Origin: Olsenella uli
Lineage (GTDB): Bacteria; Actinomycetota; Coriobacteriia; Coriobacteriales; Atopobiaceae
Assembly: GCF_901212655.1 (NCBI RefSeq)
Contig: NZ_CAAKON010000024.1
Location: 13-28,032, forward strand
Direction: 5' to 3'
Length of the DNA: 28,020 nucleotides
Position numbers and translations under genes: made by a program. Each line of letters begins with the position of its first letter. The stretch's first letter is position 1. Below are positions 24,201-28,020 of this stretch, piece after piece. The notes below the pieces were generated by a model. That model did no database searches and had not been told where the DNA came from. It was given only the letters and a program-made list of their open reading frames with translations.

Positions 24201-25820
24201 GGGAATACCCATGCGGGCGGCCTGCTCCTCCACGAAGGAGCCGGTGCCGGCCGCACATACCTTGTTCATCTGGAAGTCGACCACCTGGCCCGACTTGAGC
24301 GAGATGAACTTGGAGTCCTGACCCCCTATCTCGAAGACCGTGTCGGCAGAGGGGTTGGTCTCGGCGGCCGTCGCTGCCTGGGCGGTTATCTCGTCGCGAA
24401 CCAGGTCGGCACCGACGAGCTTGCCCATGCGCTCGCGGCCCGAGCCGGTCGTCGCGGCGGCAACGACGCGAACGCGAGGTCCCGCACGGCGGCCGAGCTC
24501 CGCCAGACCCTTGCGTACGGCCCGCTTCGCGTCGCCACCCGTACGCAGGTAGAGCGCGTCCACGATACGGCAGCGGGCGTCGATAAGCACGAGGTCCGTC
24601 GAGGTAGAGTCCACGTCTATGCCGAGGGTCACGTCGGCGCGACCATCGGGGCCAAACTCGAGGTTGGCCGGGTCGAGCAAGTCGTAGCCTCGCCCGCGTT
24701 CGAGCTCCACCTGAGGCAGGGGCGCAAGCGAGGGCAGCGGATCCACGGCTCCCCCTCGCTCGAGCGCGGAGATAAGGCCGGCGAGCACGTTGCCGCTGGA
24801 CGAACTCTCGGCAGCCTCCAGAGCGGCGCCAGCGGCCCCGAGGTAGAGAGCATCATCTGACACGAGCAGCTCGTCCTGCCCAAGCCCCAGGACCTCGCGC
24901 GTCGCACGTACCACGCCCGCGTTGAGCAACACGCCGCCTGCCAGCACAACAGGCGGGCGCACGGGCAGGTTGCGCACAATCGTGGCCTTGTAGCTGCGGA
25001 CCATTGCATAGCAGAGCCCCAGCAGGATGTCCTCTACCGGAGTGCCCTCCTGCTGCCGATGGATGATGTCGGTTTTGGCAAAGACTGCACATCGGCCGGA
25101 AAGGCGCGGCACGCTTTCGGCGCGAGAGACCATGGCGGAGAAGTCCTCGATACGCATGCCCAGGCGGCTCATCTGGTCTTCGAAGAACGAGCCGGTGCCG
25201 GAGGCGCAGCTCTCGTTCATCGCAAACTCCGGCGCGCGGCCAGCCTCGAGGCTGATGAAGCGCGCGTTCTGGGCACCTATTTCCATGATCGAGCGAGCCT
25301 GCGGTACGAGCGCCGACGCGCCACGAACGATGGCGGGCACGTCCTCGAGCTGACGCGCAGCCGTCTCCAGCCGAGTGACCGCCGGGGCACCTACGCCCGT
25401 CACCGCCACGGCCTGGCAGCCTTGCGCACCCAAGGTCGCTCGCGCATCGAGCAGCAGCTCATGGAGGGTGCCAAGCGCATTGCCCTCGTGGACCCTGCGG
25501 GCTCTCCAGATGGCCTTGGCCTGCCCGTCGAGCAACACCGCCGCAACCTTCACGGAACTCGACCCCATGTCGATACCGAGGGCGTAGGCGAAGGCGGGCT
25601 CGTCTGTTGCTCGGGTTGTTGCCGCGGGCGCCGTCTGGCGCGCGGGCCCGCCTGCTGCTCGGGTTGTTGCCTCGGACGCCGTCCGGCAGGGCAACTCCGC
25701 CAAGCCAGGCGCCTCAGCCGCCGCCTGACCCTCCATTACCGCAAGCGTCGCCTGGCACGATATCTCAGTCACTGCCCCCGCCAAGTCTTCCATTGGCGCG
25801 CGCTCCGCCCGGTCCGACAT
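21273..25820 (-). CDS. Fused acyl-CoA dehydratase activase (BadF/HgdC-type, two ATPase domains plus DUF2229)
   Basis: 1,515 residues. It has two tandem ASKHA ATPase (2-hydroxyglutaryl-CoA dehydratase activator) modules. The first has GIDMGSSSVKV (82-92) and ESCASGTGSF (203-212); the second has GIDVDSTSTDL (400-410), TTGSGRERMG and KVCAAGTGSF (520-529). The Cys before each ASGTG/AAGTG bind the bridging 4Fe-4S cluster in HgdC. A DUF2229/HgdB-like part follows from about 711 (PTVGIPRALLLHRLFPMANA, CQGEVCYP). Known activators use ATP to fire one electron into a dehydratase; the partner of fused forms is unknown. Residues ~1231-1317 are an Ala/Arg/Asp pentad repeat and the N-terminal 80 are low-complexity. 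Start: ATG one base after the upstream TAG, indicating coupling; 25793 is an alternative. Confidence 0.88.
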   Translation of the reverse strand: MSDRAERAPMEDLAGAVTEISCQATLAVMEGQAAAEAPGLAELPCRTASEATTRAAGGPARQTAPAATTRATDEPAFAYALGIDMGSSSVKVAAVLLDGQAKAIWRARRVHEGNALGTLHELLLDARATLGAQGCQAVAVTGVGAPAVTRLETAARQLEDVPAIVRGASALVPQARSIMEIGAQNARFISLEAGRAPEFAMNESCASGTGSFFEDQMSRLGMRIEDFSAMVSRAESVPRLSGRCAVFAKTDIIHRQQEGTPVEDILLGLCYAMVRSYKATIVRNLPVRPPVVLAGGVLLNAGVVRATREVLGLGQDELLVSDDALYLGAAGAALEAAESSSSGNVLAGLISALERGGAVDPLPSLAPLPQVELERGRGYDLLDPANLEFGPDGRADVTLGIDVDSTSTDLVLIDARCRIVDALYLRTGGDAKRAVRKGLAELGRRAGPRVRVVAAATTGSGRERMGKLVGADLVRDEITAQAATAAETNPSADTVFEIGGQDSKFISLKSGQVVDFQMNKVCAAGTGSFVEEQAARMGIPIAEFGRMALESAAPLDLGERCTVFVETAITSALAAGASKRDVAAGLCLSVVRNYLRRVVGTKHVGNHVVLQGGVAFNPGIVAAFRASLGDRLTVSPRFSVSGAVGAALLAREAAERPGFVASRFKGWDLAGSNTQDISSDQRRIDANKAFWRKSGELFLAGYTGERDPAKPTVGIPRALLLHRLFPMANAFFRELGFNTYLTPETSEDTIRAAQASCQGEVCYPVKLVHGHMAQLAEAGVDYVFMPRVRTMRHEGSRVRHNYACVYMQTAPELAARALRFEERGIRLISPVLDMEFGQVAMAESMLGVGAELGFSPERTAQAMLAGGFALTEYGERVERLGDELLASLGPHERVLVIVTRNYGIADPVLNMGIPELLLERGVRVITMGHLRGHDVDTSGDYPEMCWPFGQHILGSARIIRDDPRLFAVYLTNHGCGPDTMLSHLFTEEMGDKPYLQIEVDEHFSRVGVITRLEAFLNALDHLDAECGEEPAGSGAALGAAEAEGAFPRALYVDRSVRKDEGGVEAAARVRGTGGVGRTVACADRPGRATAPRLSLGCGLSGSRPVAVPDLGPCARALALWLEGRGHAVTLIPANGAALDAGQAETTSKEYLTFSMLLGQALLAADGSLATQVLVPRTQGAEADCQYARVIAGVLARRGGAARVVAPALETLAWECEDVEGLFDALLAADEEIARADAAHAKAARSGTTHEEASRPATTRVDTARLDACRSDEARAEAARLATDRADEDCADAVCADAASTGAVCADSAGAGAVSAGSSGVFGMGRQKTLGVVGEWGLVACDVLTGNALGIAAAEGVRPVRMPLAEYLWFLWNDDLAAERAEAGRRADEEESRALSAEELGRRQALLDRLALRMGESAARLGELSPFSSDLGSLVAIADERLGRFAGGGGRYRLAKALELGKTCDGVATLSSMYENTGTILELVLGDAGVPMLPLSFDGSPGQGAEDRLRSFLYFL
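21868..22125 (-). repeat. 15-bp periodic repeat inside the activase gene
   Basis: About 17 degenerate pentapeptides of the type A-R/H-x-D/E-A (for example ARLDA, CRSDE, ARAEA, DRADE, VCADA) are encoded in a row, giving a 15-bp DNA period. The stretch lies between conserved parts of the C-terminal region and looks like a slippage-grown linker. Confidence 0.75.
25608..25703 (-). repeat. 48-bp duplication in the activase N-terminus
   Basis: TGCTCGGGTTGTTGCC occurs at 25608-25623 and 25656-25671, with similarity continuing (CGG-CGCCGTC). The 48-bp (16-codon) offset doubles the ATTRA segment in the low-complexity leader before the first ATPase domain. The right boundary is approximate. Confidence 0.65.
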
Positions 25821-25821
25821 C

Positions 25822-26031
25822 CTACTGGCCCCGGCGATCGGACTTGTAGGCCTCGTATTCGGCGAGAAACGCCTCCTTGTCGAGCTTCTTGAGACGAACG
25901 ACGTCGTCAAAGGTAACCAGCGCCGTCACGGGGCTCTTCGTTGTGAAGGGAAAGCCCTTCGAGCGGAGAAAGTCGCCGAACAACGGCTCGTCGTTCACAA
26001 TGGCGCGCATCTTCCTGGTTGTGTCGATCAC
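25822..26031 (-). CDS. 69-residue protein coupled to the activase
   Basis: Starts at GTG (26031) with GAAAGGGG about 8 nt upstream and ends one base before the activase ATG (TAGgATG), so the two should be co-translated. Sequence MIDTTRKMRAIVNDEPLFGD, then FLRSKGFPFTTKSPVTALVT and a charged helix KKLDKEAFLAEYEAYKSDRR. 'PLFGDFLRSKGFPF' recalls the short helical DUF1858-type domains but lacks their cysteines; I do not claim the family. No membrane segment or signal peptide. The tight coupling suggests it works with the activase or its target. A 16-bp palindrome lies 67 bp upstream. Confidence 0.75.
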   Translation of the reverse strand: MIDTTRKMRAIVNDEPLFGDFLRSKGFPFTTKSPVTALVTFDDVVRLKKLDKEAFLAEYEAYKSDRRGQ

Positions 26032-26097
26032 GTGCTTGCCCCTTTCGGGTCGCCCTTTGCTTTTGGCTCAAGTATGCCAAAGCAAACTCGTGGGCTC

Positions 26098-26113
26098 TGT
26101 TGTCTAGACAACA
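26098..26113. promoter_or_regulatory. 16-bp perfect palindrome, GntR/HutC-type operator candidate
   Basis: TGTTGTCTAGACAACA is a perfect 16-bp palindrome 67 bp upstream of the GTG of the activase operon. Its TTGTCTAGACAA core resembles GntR/HutC-subfamily operators such as TGGTCTAGACCA. No GntR gene is in the window. It is AT-rich and directly upstream of the operon, as an operator would be. Confidence 0.6.
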
Positions 26114-26194
26114 AACATGCACGACAGAAGGTGGTCGGATTGGCTCGGCGGCAGAAGCCAGCTCGAGACATGGAGCCTGGGTAATCGCACGGGC

Positions 26195-26287
26195 CCGCCC
26201 CTGCACGCCGCTCGAAGCTCGGGGACCGCCCCTGCACGCCGCTCGGAGCCCGGGGACCGCCCCTGCACGCCGCCCGGAGCCCGGGGG
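26195..26287. repeat. Three tandem 31-bp GC-rich repeats
   Basis: Units at 26195-26225, 26226-26256 and 26257-26287 share CCGCCCCTGCACGCCGCYCG then RAGCYCGGGG; partial, diverged copies follow to about 26340. The array lies 110 bp from hairpin copy 2. Confidence 0.9.
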
Positions 26288-26396
26288 CCGCACGAGGCCG
26301 CCTTCGCTCGTCGCTCGAAGCTCGGGGTCGGGACTCGAGATCCGGGACCCAGCGCTTGTCCGCATCCTACGCCGCCCCCGCACGCCGCCCGGAATT

Positions 26397-26470
26397 CGCC
26401 GAGAGTAGTCGTTACGCACGTTTTCTCGCTGTGAAACGGTTCCAAATATGCGTAATGACTACACTCGGCG
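26397..26470 (-). repeat. 74-bp hairpin element, copy 2 (reversed)
   Basis: 22-bp arms 26397-26418 and 26449-26470, 30-nt loop. Two arm positions differ from copy 1 (GTCGTTACG in the left arm, CTACACTCG in the right). The loop reads TGAAACGGTTCCAAA, the reverse complement of the copy 1 core, so this copy is inverted relative to copies 1 and 3. Confidence 0.92.
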
Positions 26471-26673
26471 GGCCAAGCACGAAGAGAGGGAGGAAGTGCC
26501 GGCTTCGGCCGCGCAACGTGTGGGACAAGCAGCCAGGAAAGGTAACGCGCCGCCCGCGGAAAAGCCGCCAATGCTCGCATGCTCCAAGCGCATAGCGTGC
26601 CACAATGGCCCAACGCACGGGAGCGGACATCGCCGTCTTGCCTCCTTGCGCCACGCCGACGCGAGGAGAGGCC

Positions 26674-27651
26674 ATGAGCGAAGCCGTCACCATAGAGCTC
26701 TCGAACTACCTCGAGGACTCGGAAACCCAAAGGGTCTGCCTGTTCGCGACCTCCCGTGCGGAGCGAAACTCCATGGTCAGGAGGGTTGATTCCGGCGAGT
26801 TCGTCTGTCCTTGGCCAGAACTCTACGCACGGACCTCGTATTGGAGCCAACTCAATCGCGGCGAACAGACACTCCATATCGTCAAGGCGCTCGGAATCCT
26901 GCACAAGACCTGGGCCTTCTCACACGCCACCGCAGCGCTCGTACACGGGTTCTCTGTGTCCTACAACCTGCTTAACCCCATCCATTTCATCACCGAAACG
27001 TCCGGAGGAGGCCAGGCGGTCGAGGGGTTGCGCCATCACCGCTCGAAGTCCCTCAAGAGCGAGGCCGTTGGCGGTATCAAGGTGACTCCCGCCACGCAGA
27101 CCGTCGCCGACTGCCTGCGAGCCCTTCCCCTGCCCTCGGCCATTGCTATCGGAGATTCGGCGCTGAGGTCGGGACGAATTGGCAGGCAGAATCTCGCGAA
27201 CTGTCTCGCGAGCGCAAAGGGCGCACGGGGAATCCGTCGCGCACGACAGATTGCGGAGCTGCTTGACCCGCGAGCCGAAAGCGGCGGAGAGTCCTTCGTA
27301 CGCGGACGACTGATCGAGCTTGGGTTTGCCGTCCACGACATCCAAATGCCCGTTCCCGACCCCGAGGCGTCCTGGAGGCAGCCGTTTCGTCTCGACATCG
27401 TGCTGAGGCGGCCAGATGGCGGACTCGTTGACCTCGAGGTTGATGGCAGGCAGAAGTACGAGGACGAAACGATGACGAGGGGGAGGCCGATGGCAGGCGT
27501 CTTTATGGACGAGCGCCAGCGGGAGGCAAGAATCACGGCCCACGGTATCCGGATTGTCCGCATTACCCCGAAGCAAGCGAGGGACGACAAGCTCCTCCTC
27601 AAGAAGCTGGAGGCCTACGGACTGAGCCCCACGGTTGAGCCGCTGACCTAG
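26674..27651 (+). CDS. AbiEi-like N-terminus with DUF559/Vsr-like nuclease domain
   Basis: 325 residues. The first half contains SHATAALVHGFSV (84-96) and TPATQTVADCLRALP (138-152), typical of AbiEi-type winged-helix/antitoxin-like proteins of actinobacteria. The second half fits DUF559 (PD-(D/E)XK, Vsr-like fold): GGESFVRGRLIELGF with E207, then RLDIVLRRPDGGLVDLEVDG with D241, E255 and D257. Such proteins are common, variable accessory genes thought to be involved in DNA transactions or defence; activity is unproven. The ATG at 26674 follows AGGAGAGG directly, whereas the upstream in-frame ATG (26605) has no ribosome binding site. No cognate AbiEii-type toxin gene adjoins it. Hairpin elements in opposite orientation lie on both sides. 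Confidence 0.75.
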   Translation: MSEAVTIELSNYLEDSETQRVCLFATSRAERNSMVRRVDSGEFVCPWPELYARTSYWSQLNRGEQTLHIVKALGILHKTWAFSHATAALVHGFSVSYNLLNPIHFITETSGGGQAVEGLRHHRSKSLKSEAVGGIKVTPATQTVADCLRALPLPSAIAIGDSALRSGRIGRQNLANCLASAKGARGIRRARQIAELLDPRAESGGESFVRGRLIELGFAVHDIQMPVPDPEASWRQPFRLDIVLRRPDGGLVDLEVDGRQKYEDETMTRGRPMAGVFMDERQREARITAHGIRIVRITPKQARDDKLLLKKLEAYGLSPTVEPLT

Positions 27652-27681
27652 GGCGAGCCTTGAAGCTTCGAGCTGCCGGTG

Positions 27682-27843
27682 CGCGGCCTCGCCGTGCAAG
27701 TCGGAGGTCTCGTCTGTGCTCCAGGTCGCTCCGCGCTTGCCGAAGGCCTCGCCCTCGCGCCACCGGCATACGGCCTTGGCACGCGGCCTCACCGCGCAAG
27801 TCGGAGGCCTCGCCCTCGCCCTCGCCCTCGCCCTCGCCCTCGC
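27682..27843. repeat. 31-bp direct repeat and CCTCGC hexamer array
   Basis: CGCGGCCTCRCCGYGCAAGT plus CGGAGGYCTCG occurs at 27682-27712 and 27782-27812, 100 bp apart. The second copy runs into at least five CCTCGC hexamers, which end exactly at the left tip of hairpin copy 3. Confidence 0.85.
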
Positions 27844-27914
27844 CGAGAGTAGTCATTACGCATGTTTGAAACCGTTTCAAAGCCAAAAAATGTGCGTAAT
27901 GACTACTCTCGATG
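27841..27914 (+). repeat. 74-bp hairpin element, copy 3
   Basis: 22-bp arms 27841-27862 and 27893-27914, with mismatches only at the outer tip (CTCGATG in place of CTCGGCG), and a 30-nt loop. The loop carries TTTGAAACCGTTTCAAA, a perfect 8-bp dyad around one base, followed by AAAAAA. Same orientation as copy 1. Confidence 0.92.
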
Positions 27915-28020
27915 AACGGGAGGGGGAGGTAGCACCTTGACACGGAGCCGACGGGGGCGCCAGCACGGCGGGTCGGCGGCATGGCAGGGGCGCCAACCCG
28001 AGCAGCCGCCGCAAGCCCGC

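Larger units (their letters stand above)
26032..26673. other. 642-bp intergenic repeat region
   Basis: Between the divergent activase operon and DUF559 gene. It contains the palindrome (26098-26113), three 31-bp GC-rich repeats (26195-26287) and hairpin copy 2 (26397-26470). From 26471 to 26673 I see only the leader of the DUF559 gene. No supported coding frame. Confidence 0.65.
27652..28020. other. 369-bp repeat-rich end of window
   Basis: No supported gene. It contains a 31-bp direct repeat (27682-27712 and 27782-27812, core CAAGTCGGAGG), a CCTCGC hexamer array (about 27811-27843) and hairpin copy 3 (27841-27914). The last 100 bp are GC-rich with no clear start site. Confidence 0.6.

Noticed and set aside
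22872..24860. Long forward open frame of 662 codons
   Set aside because: Antisense shadow of the activase gene, whose domains are conserved on the opposite strand.

Overview
The window is a stretch of a GC-rich, high-GC3 Gram-positive chromosome. Gene content points to the Coriobacteriia (an Olsenella, Atopobium or Collinsella-like organism): a giant fused acyl-CoA dehydratase activase, an actinobacterial AddA/AddB pair, a YerC/TrpR-like regulator and an AbiEi/DUF559-type protein. The class-level assignment is inference from gene types and base composition; no rRNA is present to confirm it.

Left part (1-9,700). The first 1.1 kb has no convincing intact gene, only a coding-like fragment at about 690-1010. 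A cold-shock protein gene with a structured leader and a strong terminator follows. Then comes a leftward block: a TrpR-like regulator (8761-9060), addB (5280-8612) and addA (1698-5279), the last two abutting with no gap, encoding a double-strand-break repair helicase-nuclease. A rightward four-helix 'phage holin' type membrane protein follows.

Middle (9,750-18,800). A leftward pair of PLP enzymes, a cystathionine gamma-synthase/lyase type enzyme and a MalY/PatB type C-S lyase, probably handles sulfur amino acids. Two identical tRNA-Val(GAC) genes, each with its own matching promoter and terminator, flank a small nitroreductase and a decayed lipoprotein reading frame. Next are a DUF4186 gene, a divergent LysR regulator, an unrecognised TIM-barrel-like protein with long Pro-rich tails, and a leftward radical SAM protein.

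Right part (18,800-28,020). This is more eroded and repeat-rich. Two gene relics are fused tail to tail (one is a siderophore-type ABC binding protein fragment), followed by two leftward cupins and a two-gene leftward unit made of a 69-aa protein and a 1,515-aa fused activase. A 16-bp perfect palindrome of GntR type lies upstream of that unit. A rightward AbiEi-like/DUF559 protein follows.

The most distinctive signal is a 74-bp hairpin element present three times (20983-21056, 26397-26470, 27841-27914). Each copy has 22-bp terminal arms and a 30-nt loop with its own dyad around GAACCGTTTC. Each copy lies beside GC-rich direct repeats, and two copies in opposite orientation bracket the DUF559 gene. 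Separately, short direct repeats spanning the stop codon occur at three genes (addA, DUF4186, lysR).
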